From Arthrobacter zhaoxinii (GTDB taxonomy: Bacteria; Actinomycetota; Actinomycetes; Actinomycetales; Micrococcaceae), in assembly GCF_025244925.1 (NCBI RefSeq), contig NZ_CP104275.1:372001-436000 (forward strand): a stretch of DNA of 64,000 nucleotides, given 5' to 3'. Below the pieces are notes generated by a model. The model did not search any database. It was not told the origin of the DNA and saw nothing but the letters and a program-made list of their open reading frames with translations. Of this stretch, positions 16,752-25,606 are shown one piece after another (positions within the stretch are counted from its first letter, which is position 1; each line of letters begins with the position of its first letter). The position numbers and the translations under genes were made by a program.

Positions 16752-17027
16752 TCACGGTTCCTCGTGATCCGTCGTTCGGCCATGGCTAACCGGAGTCTCC
16801 GGGCGGCCACCGGAACTCATCCGCCTCGCCCATTCCTGGGCCAATGCGCTGTACCACTCCAGCGCGTAGGCCGAAGGGTACTCGGAATCCAGTTGCCGGT
16901 AGACACGGTCAGTCAGGCCCTCCAAAGTCCGCTGGGGCAGAGCGGCGAGTGCCTGGACATCCAAGGAATCTGCCGGCAGGTCCAACAGTGACAGGACAGA
17001 AGCGTTCCGGGAGAGGAAAAGAGTCAT
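16752..17027 (-). CDS. Small hypothetical protein
   Basis: 91 residues, predicted mostly helical (ALAALPQRTLEGLTDRVYRQ, YPSAYALEWYSALAQEWARR). ATG 17027 is chosen over the far upstream start because GGAGTGG precedes it and because it overlaps the stop of a short upstream frame (17024-17209) as ATGA. The C-terminus is hydrophilic. No family recognised. Confidence 0.5.
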   Translation of the reverse strand: MTLFLSRNASVLSLLDLPADSLDVQALAALPQRTLEGLTDRVYRQLDSEYPSAYALEWYSALAQEWARRMSSGGRPETPVSHGRTTDHEEP

Positions 17028-17209
17028 GGCTTCGCCACTCCGGCGGCCGAGAGGCCGTCCGTTACTGCGGGGACAGCGGAGGGAAGGTCGATATCGAGGC
17101 GAACGAGTACGCGCAGTTTGGGGTCCACAGGATTCCAAAAAATAGGAGTTCCTCCGGCGCACTGCTGGGCCTCGCGTTTAGGGTAAACGGCGGATCCGGG
17201 TGAGGGCAA
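17024..17209 (-). CDS. Possible small ORF coupled to the downstream hypothetical gene
   Basis: 61 codons beginning with TTG at 17209; its TGA overlaps the ATG of the 17027-16752 gene, the arrangement of translationally coupled genes. The stretch KLRVLVRLDIDLPSAVPAV reads like a folded strand-helix element. Against it: a weak TTG start, no clear ribosome-binding site, and no recognised homologue. Confidence 0.3.
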   Translation of the reverse strand: MPSPGSAVYPKREAQQCAGGTPIFWNPVDPKLRVLVRLDIDLPSAVPAVTDGLSAAGVAKP

Positions 17210-17220
17210 GTCGGGCTATT

Positions 17221-17239
17221 ACTAAGTTTGCTTATTAGT
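17221..17239. promoter_or_regulatory. Inverted repeat upstream of Mn catalase
   Basis: TAAG-TTTG-CTTA is a perfect inverted repeat that extends, with a two-base slip, to ACTAAG and CTTATTAGT. It lies about 95 bp upstream of the catalase start in an AT-richer stretch, suitable for a redox or stress regulator. Binding protein unknown. Confidence 0.35.
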
Positions 17240-17331
17240 TGCCTGCTGGGCTAGGTTTTCCCTTACTGGCCCCCGGGGCCGCCATAAGAGGCGACCCAAC
17301 TAATGCCGGGCCTGATATGCGGAGGTGCATA

Positions 17332-18213
17332 GTGTTTTTTCATAAGCAGGAACTCCAGTTCTCAGCCACACCCGATAAGCCGGACGCGGTTTTCGCCCGC
17401 AAGCTGCAGGAAGTCCTCGGCGGACAGTACGGCGAAATCACCGTAGCAATGCAGTACGGATTCCAGTCGTGGAATTCCCACCTGCCCGGCAAGTACCGGG
17501 ACCTGCTCTACGGCATCGCCGCCGAAGAGATGGGCCACGTGGAAATGCTGGCCATCATGATTGCCCAGCTGCTGGAAAAGGCACCCCTGGGTATTACCGA
17601 CGACGCCGTCCAATCCGACCCGACGATCGCAGCAGTAGTCGGTGGCATGGACGTACAGCACGCCATTGTTGCCGGTGCCGGTGCCCGTCCGGTGGACAGC
17701 AACGGCAACCCGTGGACCGGTGGCTACGTGACCGCCAGCGGCAACCTGCTTGCCGACTTCACGTCCAACGCCAACATCGAAATGCAGGGACGCCTCGCCG
17801 TCGCGCGCCTGTACCACATGACCGATGACAAGGGCGTTCGCGATATGCTCGCGTTCCTCCTGGCCCGGGACACGATGCACCAGAACATGTGGACGGCCGC
17901 TGCGAAGGAACTGCAGGAAGAGGGCCACGAGCTGCTTCCGGTTCCGAGCAACTTCCCGATCAAGAAGGAACACCGCGAGCTGTCCTACCAGTACCTGAAC
18001 TTCTCCGACGGCAAGCATGCGTCCGAGGGCTCCTGGGCCTCCGGTCCCACGCCGGACGGCAAGGGCGAGTTCAGCTACCACGAGGGGCCGACGACGACAG
18101 CTCCCATGCCGGACGTCACCCGTCCGGATGCGCGTTACTACGGCACCACCGACATCCCCAATGTCGTGGAAAAGGTTGCCGGCACGGTTCAGGACAAGCT
18201 GAACCGCGAATAA
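17332..18213 (+). CDS. Manganese-containing catalase
   Basis: 293 residues. A di-manganese four-helix-bundle catalase that dismutates hydrogen peroxide. Metal ligands are visible in EITVAMQYGFQSW, AAEEMGHVEML and later ANIEMQGRLAV and RDTMHQNMW, giving the family's Glu/Glu-x2-His pairs. The C-terminal part (PDVTRPDARYYGTTDIPN) is the usual tail. Start GTG 17332 is fixed by GGAGG seven bases upstream; the longer open frame is rejected. It is monocistronic, ended by a strong hairpin at 18231, and converges with a GAF-ANTAR regulator. Confidence 0.94.
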   Translation: MFFHKQELQFSATPDKPDAVFARKLQEVLGGQYGEITVAMQYGFQSWNSHLPGKYRDLLYGIAAEEMGHVEMLAIMIAQLLEKAPLGITDDAVQSDPTIAAVVGGMDVQHAIVAGAGARPVDSNGNPWTGGYVTASGNLLADFTSNANIEMQGRLAVARLYHMTDDKGVRDMLAFLLARDTMHQNMWTAAAKELQEEGHELLPVPSNFPIKKEHRELSYQYLNFSDGKHASEGSWASGPTPDGKGEFSYHEGPTTTAPMPDVTRPDARYYGTTDIPNVVEKVAGTVQDKLNRE

Positions 18214-18230
18214 TCCGCCAAAAAATGATC

Positions 18231-18263
18231 AATGCCCGGACGGTTTCCGTCCGGGCATTTTTC
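18231..18263. terminator. Bidirectional intrinsic terminator after Mn catalase
   Basis: Arms 18231-18243 and 18247-18259 are exact 13-bp complements with a 3-base loop, followed by TTTCTT on the plus strand and preceded by an A-rich run that serves the minus strand. It lies between two convergent genes. Confidence 0.9.
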
Positions 18264-18279
18264 TTGGAGTCCTCAGGTC

Positions 18280-19095
18280 CTATTGCCGGAAATGCGTCTG
18301 CGCTTCAGTCTCCGAGACTGAACCCACCACCCGCTCGGCGATTTGCCGAAGTTTGATATTTCGGCTGCCGGAAGCGGAAACCAGCATGGTGAAGGCTTCA
18401 TCCTGGCTGCACCGGTTCTGTGCCATGACAATCCCTACGGCCAGATCAATAACCGTCCTGGAGTCCATGGCGGCACGCAGGTCCGCGGAGTGCTCACCCC
18501 CGGCTGCCAGGCGGGCAGCCAACCGAACGGGCTTGGTGATGCGTCGGGCGAAGTCCTGGATCTGCTCGACCGTCGCGGTGTCGAAGTGACCTGCGCGGGC
18601 GCTGTACAGACTGAGGGTAGCCACGCCGTCCGTTTCAAGGTCCAGCGGAAGAACGAGGACCGAACGCATTCCGGCCTGCTCCAGCACACCTGCATACTGC
18701 TCCCACCGCTTTTCCCGGTGCAGATCCGGGATATGCACCAGGGTCCGTTCATGGATTGCGGTGAGGCAGGGGCCCTCGGTGAAGTCATACTGCAGGTCGT
18801 CCAGGGAGCCGGAGGGCGCGCCGCTGAAAGCCGCGCGGACGGGTTTGTGGTCCCGGGTGATGGTCATGGCGCATTCGACGGGACTCGCAGGGATGGAGAA
18901 CGCCTTGGCGGTCAGCGCCGCAAGTTCGTGGAGGAACTCCTGCACCGTGACGCTGGAAAGAGTCAGGTCCTGCAGCCGCTCCACGAGGAAGAGGTCCAGG
19001 TCATCTGCCGTACTCTTCCGGTCTTCCGCCGACCGGCCCGGGCGGGTTTCCCATGGAGCTGTTGCGTCTTGTGCACTTGCTCCGGTTTCAGCCAT
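18280..19095 (-). CDS. GAF and ANTAR domain transcription antitermination regulator
   Basis: 271 residues. A GAF sensor domain spans about residues 45-190 (AALTAKAFSIPASPVECAMT, YDFTEGPCLTAIHERTLVHI), and the C-terminal ANTAR domain includes SRTVIDLAVGIVMAQNRCSQ and the three-helix end. ANTAR domains bind paired hexaloop hairpins in leader RNAs and prevent termination; the GAF ligand is unknown. A paralogue is encoded at 47998-48729. It follows the catalase gene head to head on the far side of a terminator, so it need not regulate it. Confidence 0.9.
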   Translation of the reverse strand: MAETGASAQDATAPWETRPGRSAEDRKSTADDLDLFLVERLQDLTLSSVTVQEFLHELAALTAKAFSIPASPVECAMTITRDHKPVRAAFSGAPSGSLDDLQYDFTEGPCLTAIHERTLVHIPDLHREKRWEQYAGVLEQAGMRSVLVLPLDLETDGVATLSLYSARAGHFDTATVEQIQDFARRITKPVRLAARLAAGGEHSADLRAAMDSRTVIDLAVGIVMAQNRCSQDEAFTMLVSASGSRNIKLRQIAERVVGSVSETEAQTHFRQ

Positions 19096-19108
19096 CCCTA
19101 CTTTCTAC

Positions 19109-19124
19109 ACCATTTGGCAATGGT
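19109..19124. promoter_or_regulatory. Inverted repeat upstream of GAF-ANTAR gene
   Basis: ACCATT-TGGC-AATGGT, a perfect 6-bp inverted repeat with 4-base centre, 14 bp upstream of the ATG at 19095 on the minus strand. Position fits an operator overlapping the transcription start; no regulator is known. Confidence 0.3.
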
Positions 19125-19158
19125 CAGTAGGCTTGCCGTTTCTGTATTCCCACGGGCG

Positions 19159-21144
19159 TTAGTTGCCCGCATTTTCGCGGGACGTGATGGCGAAGCTCTG
19201 GGACTGCAGCTCGGTGAAATTCCCGACGCTGGCGCGGACCGTGCACTGCGGTGAGATCTGCAGTGCAGTGACCGTGAGCCCCGTACCGTCCACCGCGAGT
19301 GCTCCGCCGCACCCGTCGGAGAACCGCAGGCCCTCCTCGCCGCCTGTCACAGCTGTCAGCATCTGTGACGGCTGGCCGGTGGCGGGACTGACATAGAGCG
19401 GGTTTAGATCGTCGGCGCCGCTGGCCCACACCGGAACCAGGGTGATGGTCAACGGGCTGGGTGTCACAACGCGGGCCGCGGTCCGCACCTCCACGTCCAC
19501 CAGACGCTGGACCGGGTACGCCGTGCTCTTGACTTCCGCATCCTGCGTCGCCGCCGTGGTCGCCTCGGACCCGGTCCGCAGCCACGCGTCGATCGCCTCC
19601 TGGTCCTCCGGGGCCACCGAGACCGTCGCGGTAACCTGCACCGAGCCGCCGGCCGGGATTTCAAGTCCGGAGAGCTTCCAGCCGCAGTCAACGTCCAGGC
19701 CGGTCACCGACCCCTGGTTCCGGTTCACCTCGGCTCCGTCCCACGTGACGGCCGGGCAGTCATCCCCTTCGGCCAGGCCCGGGACGACTTCAAGGAAATC
19801 TCCGGACAGCGGAGCCTTCTGGGCCGCGTACCCGACCGTCAAGCGGGTCTCACCGGAGGACGGTTCGAAGGAGGCATCCCGGGAAATTGTCAGGCCGGTG
19901 GGCAGAGTGACATCCTGCAGCCGCGATGAGAGCCGTTCCCCGGCAGCCGCGCCCTCGTCCTTTGGACCATCTTCAGGGGTAAGGACAACGAACCCTACGA
20001 TCATCGCCACAATCAACAGCACCCCGCCTCCGCCCAGAAGAAGGGCTTTGCGGGTCCGCCAGAACGGGGTGGCGGCGGCCTCCTCGGCGCCGGTCTCGGT
20101 CAGGGGGCGTATCTCGCGGCGCGGCATGGCGCGCACCATGGTCGCGCTGCCCGCCTCCCCGAGCTCCGGTACTGCCAGGTCCTCGTCCGACGGCGGCGCG
20201 GCTGCCAGATCGGTGAGCTCGGCGTCGGTAAAGGCGCCGCGGACCATGGTGGCGGGCCGTTCGACGTCGTCGAATTCCGCCGGGGCCTCACCGCGGTCCA
20301 TCGGAGCGTTCCCGGCAAGCCGGGGTGCAAGACGCCGGAGCGTTGCCCCGGCTTCGGCCGCCGTCGGACGCCGGGCGGGATCCTTGGCCAGCAGGGTATC
20401 CAGAACCTGCCACACGTCGTCGTCCACCGGAATCCGCGGCGGGCGGGAGGACACATGGCGGTACGCGATGGTGAAGTCCGTGCCCGGTCCGGCGAAAGGC
20501 GTCCGTCCGGCAAGGAGTTCGTAGAGCAGGACACCGGTGGAGTACACATCGCCGGCCGGGCCCGATCTGCCGGAGGTGATGAGTTCAGGCGGCATGTACT
20601 GGGGCGTGCCGATGAGGCCGGTGGTTTGGCGGATGCGTTCACCGACGACGTCGGCGATGCCGAAGTCGGAGACCCGGACGTCGCCGGGAGCCCACTGCGT
20701 CCACGGGCGGGTGAGGAGTACATTGTCGGGCTTGATGTCGCGGTGCGTCACACCCCGGGAATGGGCGAAGGACAGGGCGTCGAACACTTCGGCAGCGACG
20801 TTCAGTGCATCTGCGGGGGGCAGCGGACCAATGTTCGCAACGGCGTCGCGCAGTGAGCCGCCGGCAACGTAGTCCATAACGATGGCCAGCCGCGCACCCT
20901 CAACGACCATGTCCCGCACTGTAACGATGGCAGAGTTCTGCAGCTCGAGCAGCACGGACCGCTCACGGACAAACCGCTCCACGAGCGAGGGATCGTCGGC
21001 GTGTTCCGGCCGCAGGACCTTGGCGGCATACGTCTGGCCATCGACGGAGGTGACGGTCCAGACTTCGCCGACGGCGCCGGAGCCCACCCGCTCGCCGAAG
21101 CGGTACGACGCTCCAAGCGCCTGCCCCGTCTGTGCGAATTGCAT
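19159..21144 (-). CDS. Transmembrane Ser/Thr protein kinase of the type VII secretion locus
   Basis: 661 residues. A Hanks-type kinase domain occupies about residues 13-275: glycine loop VGSGAVGEVW, VAIK-type lysine in YAAKVLRPE, catalytic THRDIKPDN, DFG in VSDFGIADVV and APE-like MPPEL, all apparently intact. A disordered linker with two TMVR sequences (ATMVRGAF, ATMVRAMP), possible phosphorylation sites, leads to a membrane helix at about 365-388 and a 270-residue extracellular beta-rich domain. ATG 21144 follows GGGGAG. It is the last gene of the secretion operon, 62 bp after the FHA-ATPase gene, so an FHA-phosphothreonine interaction between the two products is likely. Confidence 0.9.
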   Translation of the reverse strand: MQFAQTGQALGASYRFGERVGSGAVGEVWTVTSVDGQTYAAKVLRPEHADDPSLVERFVRERSVLLELQNSAIVTVRDMVVEGARLAIVMDYVAGGSLRDAVANIGPLPPADALNVAAEVFDALSFAHSRGVTHRDIKPDNVLLTRPWTQWAPGDVRVSDFGIADVVGERIRQTTGLIGTPQYMPPELITSGRSGPAGDVYSTGVLLYELLAGRTPFAGPGTDFTIAYRHVSSRPPRIPVDDDVWQVLDTLLAKDPARRPTAAEAGATLRRLAPRLAGNAPMDRGEAPAEFDDVERPATMVRGAFTDAELTDLAAAPPSDEDLAVPELGEAGSATMVRAMPRREIRPLTETGAEEAAATPFWRTRKALLLGGGGVLLIVAMIVGFVVLTPEDGPKDEGAAAGERLSSRLQDVTLPTGLTISRDASFEPSSGETRLTVGYAAQKAPLSGDFLEVVPGLAEGDDCPAVTWDGAEVNRNQGSVTGLDVDCGWKLSGLEIPAGGSVQVTATVSVAPEDQEAIDAWLRTGSEATTAATQDAEVKSTAYPVQRLVDVEVRTAARVVTPSPLTITLVPVWASGADDLNPLYVSPATGQPSQMLTAVTGGEEGLRFSDGCGGALAVDGTGLTVTALQISPQCTVRASVGNFTELQSQSFAITSRENAGN

Positions 21145-21206
21145 ACCGTACTCCCCAACGCCGTTGATCTGATTTTCCCGAGACTCTCTGCAGGTCTCAC
21201 TGCATC

Positions 21207-24200
21207 CTAGGCGGTCACCGCCCCGGAACCGCTCTCCGGGCTGATCGACTGGATCAGCGCTACTTGCCCGCCCACCCCGATGTAGCCGCGGCCGGTGGTC
21301 AGGGCTACCGGCGCCTTGCGGGGGAGCGTGGTCCCCAGCAGTTCACCGTCATAATCCACATCCGGCTGCAACAGCACGCCAAGGCGGGATTTCCGAAGCG
21401 TTTTGGTCCAGTGGCTGTACAGGCTTCTGAGGTCGGCCGACCTGCCCGCCGCGATGACGCACACGCCGGGCTGTCCGGAAGCGACCAGTCCCGTAATGGA
21501 CTGATCGGCGTCGTCAATACGCTCGGCGTCGTCAATCAGCAGGAATACCGGGGCGCGCTCAAGCCGCAGGGAAGCCAGCAGGGCCGGCACCTCGTCGGCG
21601 CCCACCGCTACCCGGTCGAGATCCGCGGTGGCCAGCGGCGAGCGACGGTCGCAGATACCCCAGACCTGCGCCGGTCCCTGGGAGGTGGCCGCTCCCTGCA
21701 GGGCAGCGGCCAGGGCGAGCAGCAATGTTGACTTACCGGACCGGGCAGAGCCGGCGATCAGTACGTGCTCGCCCTCGTAGACTTCCAGATACGCGGGGGC
21801 GAAGTCCGTTTCCCGGATACCGACCGGGAGGAGCCAGGGCTCGGAATCCAGCCGCGGCGCCACCCCCAGCTCCGAGAGGGTGACGTTGCCGGGCAGGCGG
21901 CGGATCGCCGGGGTCTTGGCCGGGGCTTCGGCCCAGCTCTGCCGCACCATGTCGACGGAGGCTTCGACGCCGATCCCGGGGGTGGCCACATGCATCTGCA
22001 GTGCCGTGCGGGGATCCACGCAGCGGCCCGGAAGCTCGGCGGGGATCTGCTTGCCCCGGACACCGAGCGAGGAATAGTCGTAAGTGTCCGCCAGCCGGAA
22101 AAGCCACCGCTGCAGGGTCACTTCGTTCATGGCTGTGGGGATGGCCTTGGCCCGGGTGGTGGAGACCGCGAAGGACAGTCCGAGGGCGGGACCGTCCGCG
22201 TAGGCGCGGTACAGCAGGTCCAGCAGCTGCTGGCCTTCATAGTCCTGGAATTCGTCGCGGAGCGAGGCCAGGCCGTCGAGCAGCACCACCGTGCGGCGAT
22301 GCCCGTCCGGGTCCGCGCGGCGGCGTTCCAGTTCCGTGCTCAGGTGCCGCAGGAAGCGGGCCTGCTGCTCCTTGGCGCCGCCTCCGGTCCCCACATACGC
22401 CACGGTGTGGGGCAGGCGTGCCAGTGGTTCGAGTCCGCGGGAACCCATGTCCAGGATCATCAGGTCCACGTCTGCCGGATCGGTGTCCTTGGCCAGGGCA
22501 AGGGCAATCGACGCCAGCGTGGTGGTGGTGCCGGAGCCGGCCACGCCCATCAGCATCAGGTTTCCGATGGACATGTCCCATCCGGCCGCGGACTGGCGCT
22601 GCAGTTCCGGTTCGTCCATCAGCGTCACCATGACGGTGGAACCGCGGACGCCGCCCACCCGCGGCAGGATCCGGGCGGCGGGGTCGGCGTGTGCTTCGGG
22701 TTCTTCGGCGTTTTCGGCGTCCTCCGGTTCGGCCCGGAAGCCCTCCAGTTCCACCCGCTGACCCAGCGCCTCCGGCCAGACCTGCCGCGGCGGGGCGTAC
22801 CCTGCTTCACTGTTGGCTTCGACAACGGCCTCGATCAGGAGGTCCAGGTCATTCTCATCGGAAACCTCGGACCGGGGCGGTGCCGCTGCAGGAGCGGGGA
22901 CGCCGAACTGGCGGATTTCACGCACATCCACCGAGGCTCCGCCGCCGAGCTGGGCCCGGCCGGTCACGAGCGCCGTCTGTACGGGCGAGATGTCGTCCTG
23001 GCCCAGCTTCACGAAGGCGCGGCCCATCTGCGCGCGTCCGATCGCGGATGCGGCGGGCACACCGATGACGTTGTTGGAGTCCTCGCGGCTCTGCACGCGC
23101 AGGGCCACCCGGAGGTTCGTGTTGGCGAGGATGTCGTCATTGACGACGCCGGCCGGGCGCTGGGTTGCCAGGATCATGTGCACGCCCAGGGTTCGGCCCA
23201 CGGCGCCCACACTGACGAGGGCCTTGAGGACGTCGGGGAAGTCCTTGGCCAGCATCGCGAACTCGTCGATCACGAGGAGCAGCCGGGGCATGGGTTCGGC
23301 CGGGTTCGTGGCCAGATAGGCGTTCAGGTTGTCGATGCCCTCGCCTGCCGCGGCAAACACCCGCTGGCGGCGCTCCATTTCCGCTTCCAGGGCCAGCAGC
23401 GCGCGGTCGGCGAGCTGCTCGTCCAGGTTGGAGATGGTGCCGATCGTGTGCGGAAGGCGTTCGCAGGCCTTGAAGGCGGCCCCGCCCTTGAAGTCGATGA
23501 GGATGAAGTTCAGGCGCGTCGGGTCGTTGCGTGCCGCGAGGCCGGCCACCAGGGAACGCAGGAACTCGGACTTGCCGGAGCCGGTGGTTCCACCGACCAG
23601 CCCGTGCGGGCCGTCCTTGACCAGATCCAGGCTGAGATCGCCGTTCTCGCCGGTACCGATGGGGGTGGAGATTCCCGTGGAGGCCTGCCACAGCTGACGG
23701 ATGGTGGCCGGGTCCGGACGGTCGTAGCCCAGCAGTGCCGGAAGCCGCACGAGCGAGGGCAGCGACGCCCCCGGGACGCTCAGTTCCGGATCCTCAAAGT
23801 GGGCCACGCGCATGGCGCAGCGCAGCGCTTCCTCGCGGTCCAGGCCGCCCAGGATGATGTCCTCCACCCGCGTCAGGTCCTCCGGCTGCTCCAGCGTGGC
23901 CGCGGAGTCCTCACCCACCCGGATGATCGTGGTGCAGGAAGCCGGCAGCTGCTCTTCCGACGTGGCGATCACGATGCCGGCCACCCGGGAGGACTGCTGC
24001 TGCGAGCTGAAGCGCGACCCCTGCTCCGAGCGGCCCATGCCGAGCAGTGCGCGTGCCGGCGCGTCCCGGCCCTCGGTCAGGACTTCGGAGTCCAGGACCA
24101 CCAGCAGCGCCGGCGTCGGCAGCTCCTCGACTGTGTCCTTGAGCGCGCGCAGCATGGCGACGCTTGACTCGCGGTGCGCGGACATCCAGCGCTGGCCGGT

Positions 24201-25547
24201 GCTGCTGCCTGCCTGGCGTGTGTGGGGCAGCCATGATGCCCATTCCCACTCATCGGCGCGGCCGGCGTCGCAGAAGACGCCGATGGTCAGGTCAGCCGGG
24301 CCCACGTGGACGGCGGCCTGGGCCAGCAGGGACCGGGCGAGGGCCAGTGCCCCCTCCCGGGGGCCGACCATGCCCACCACACCCGCGTTGGTCAGGTCCA
24401 CGAGCACGGGTGCGGCAAGCAGCCGCGCGGCAGCGAGGGAGTCCTTGACCTTCGGATCGAGCCGGGGCGCTGCGTTCCGGTCCACCTCGGGTTTCCACGG
24501 GACGTCGCCGGTGCCGGCGTGCAGGGCCAGGAAATCATCCGACTCGGCACGGCGCTGCCACAGGGAGGTGGCCGGAAGGGCGGGGCGCCGCAGCACCGTG
24601 GCCGGATCGGGAATCATCCGGTGGCGCCGGGCGGTCTCCGCCTCGGCGGCCGTGCGGATCTGCTGTTCGAACTCCTCGACTGCCCCGTTGAAACGCTCTT
24701 CCTCTTCCTTGACGCCGCGGTCATGGCGGCGCTTCTGTTCGAACCACATTCCGATAGCCATGACCGGGCTCAGCAGGGCGAACATGGCGAAGCGCATGCT
24801 TCCCAGGACCATGACCATCGCGCCCGCCATCACCAGCGGTGCCAGCACGGTGATGTAGCTGAACTTGTTGGCCGGGGGTACGTCCCTGCGAGTCGGCGGA
24901 ATCAGGGAGTCACCCTCCGGTGCCTTCCCGGGACGGGGCGGTCGGTTGAAAGGGGCCGTTCCCGCCGGGGTGAGGTTGTGCAGGGTGCCGGGTGCCGGTG
25001 CGGGACTCTCCTCCAGGGACTTCCGCAGCAGAAGTACCGTGCCGCCGGCCGTGATCGTGGCGGTGTCCTCGACCAGGATCCCGTCTTCGCCGGTCTTTTC
25101 ACCGTTGACCAGCGTGCCGTTGGTAGAGCCGCAGTCCAAGACCCGCAGTCCCTCGTCCTCCCGGCGCAGGCGGCAGTGGTCCCAGGACGCACTGTCTGCG
25201 GGAAGAGTGAGGTCTGCGTGGGGCGAGCGTCCAATGAGCATCTCGCGCCCCTGCGGCACTTCGATCACGCTGCCGGCCCGCTGGCCTCCGGCGAGCGTCA
25301 CGCTCCAGCCCCGCAGGCGTGTAGGCACAGGCCAGGGTGCCCGTGAGATGCGGCTGCCCTCCAGGAGGACCAGTTCAGAGACGGGTGTGGAGGCGCGCAC
25401 CTCCGACTCGTCAATGAACACTGCCTCGCCGGACTCAAGGCGGGGTCCGCCGGCCTTCTCCACCAGATCCGCCAGTGTGGTGGCCGGCGCAGCGTGCGCG
25501 ACCTCGCACTCGAAGCGGCTCTCGTCCAAATCGATCAGCAGACGCAC
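21207..25547 (-). CDS. Type VII secretion FHA-FtsK/SpoIIIE ATPase (EccC/EssC class)
   Basis: 1446 residues, the motor of WXG100 secretion. Order: an N-terminal ubiquitin-like/beta region; an FHA domain about residues 95-165 (LIGRSPHADL, SWDHCRL, CGSTNGTLVNGE, so the Arg, Ser-x2-His and Asn-Gly of a working FHA are present); two membrane helices about 229-270; then three FtsK-like ATPase domains. Domain 1 has an intact Walker A (GGTTGSGKSE, about 650) and Walker B LLLVIDEFAML. Domain 2 has GVAGSGTTTT, lacking the lysine. Domain 3 has GSARSGKST (about 1262). The fused FHA resembles firmicute EssC more than mycobacterial EccC. Start GTG 25547 follows AAGGA. Confidence 0.94.
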   Translation of the reverse strand: MRLLIDLDESRFECEVAHAAPATTLADLVEKAGGPRLESGEAVFIDESEVRASTPVSELVLLEGSRISRAPWPVPTRLRGWSVTLAGGQRAGSVIEVPQGREMLIGRSPHADLTLPADSASWDHCRLRREDEGLRVLDCGSTNGTLVNGEKTGEDGILVEDTATITAGGTVLLLRKSLEESPAPAPGTLHNLTPAGTAPFNRPPRPGKAPEGDSLIPPTRRDVPPANKFSYITVLAPLVMAGAMVMVLGSMRFAMFALLSPVMAIGMWFEQKRRHDRGVKEEEERFNGAVEEFEQQIRTAAEAETARRHRMIPDPATVLRRPALPATSLWQRRAESDDFLALHAGTGDVPWKPEVDRNAAPRLDPKVKDSLAAARLLAAPVLVDLTNAGVVGMVGPREGALALARSLLAQAAVHVGPADLTIGVFCDAGRADEWEWASWLPHTRQAGSSTGQRWMSAHRESSVAMLRALKDTVEELPTPALLVVLDSEVLTEGRDAPARALLGMGRSEQGSRFSSQQQSSRVAGIVIATSEEQLPASCTTIIRVGEDSAATLEQPEDLTRVEDIILGGLDREEALRCAMRVAHFEDPELSVPGASLPSLVRLPALLGYDRPDPATIRQLWQASTGISTPIGTGENGDLSLDLVKDGPHGLVGGTTGSGKSEFLRSLVAGLAARNDPTRLNFILIDFKGGAAFKACERLPHTIGTISNLDEQLADRALLALEAEMERRQRVFAAAGEGIDNLNAYLATNPAEPMPRLLLVIDEFAMLAKDFPDVLKALVSVGAVGRTLGVHMILATQRPAGVVNDDILANTNLRVALRVQSREDSNNVIGVPAASAIGRAQMGRAFVKLGQDDISPVQTALVTGRAQLGGGASVDVREIRQFGVPAPAAAPPRSEVSDENDLDLLIEAVVEANSEAGYAPPRQVWPEALGQRVELEGFRAEPEDAENAEEPEAHADPAARILPRVGGVRGSTVMVTLMDEPELQRQSAAGWDMSIGNLMLMGVAGSGTTTTLASIALALAKDTDPADVDLMILDMGSRGLEPLARLPHTVAYVGTGGGAKEQQARFLRHLSTELERRRADPDGHRRTVVLLDGLASLRDEFQDYEGQQLLDLLYRAYADGPALGLSFAVSTTRAKAIPTAMNEVTLQRWLFRLADTYDYSSLGVRGKQIPAELPGRCVDPRTALQMHVATPGIGVEASVDMVRQSWAEAPAKTPAIRRLPGNVTLSELGVAPRLDSEPWLLPVGIRETDFAPAYLEVYEGEHVLIAGSARSGKSTLLLALAAALQGAATSQGPAQVWGICDRRSPLATADLDRVAVGADEVPALLASLRLERAPVFLLIDDAERIDDADQSITGLVASGQPGVCVIAAGRSADLRSLYSHWTKTLRKSRLGVLLQPDVDYDGELLGTTLPRKAPVALTTGRGYIGVGGQVALIQSISPESGSGAVTA

Positions 25548-25606
25548 CGGGGCGGTCCTTCCATGTGGAACAGTGACCCGTCCGTTGAGGAGACGGGACA
25601 GGATGG

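Noticed and set aside
21765..24167. An 800-codon open frame on the plus strand inside the FHA-ATPase gene
   Set aside because: It is the mirror of high third-position GC in the real gene; the translation is Gly/Arg/His-rich low complexity with no domain.
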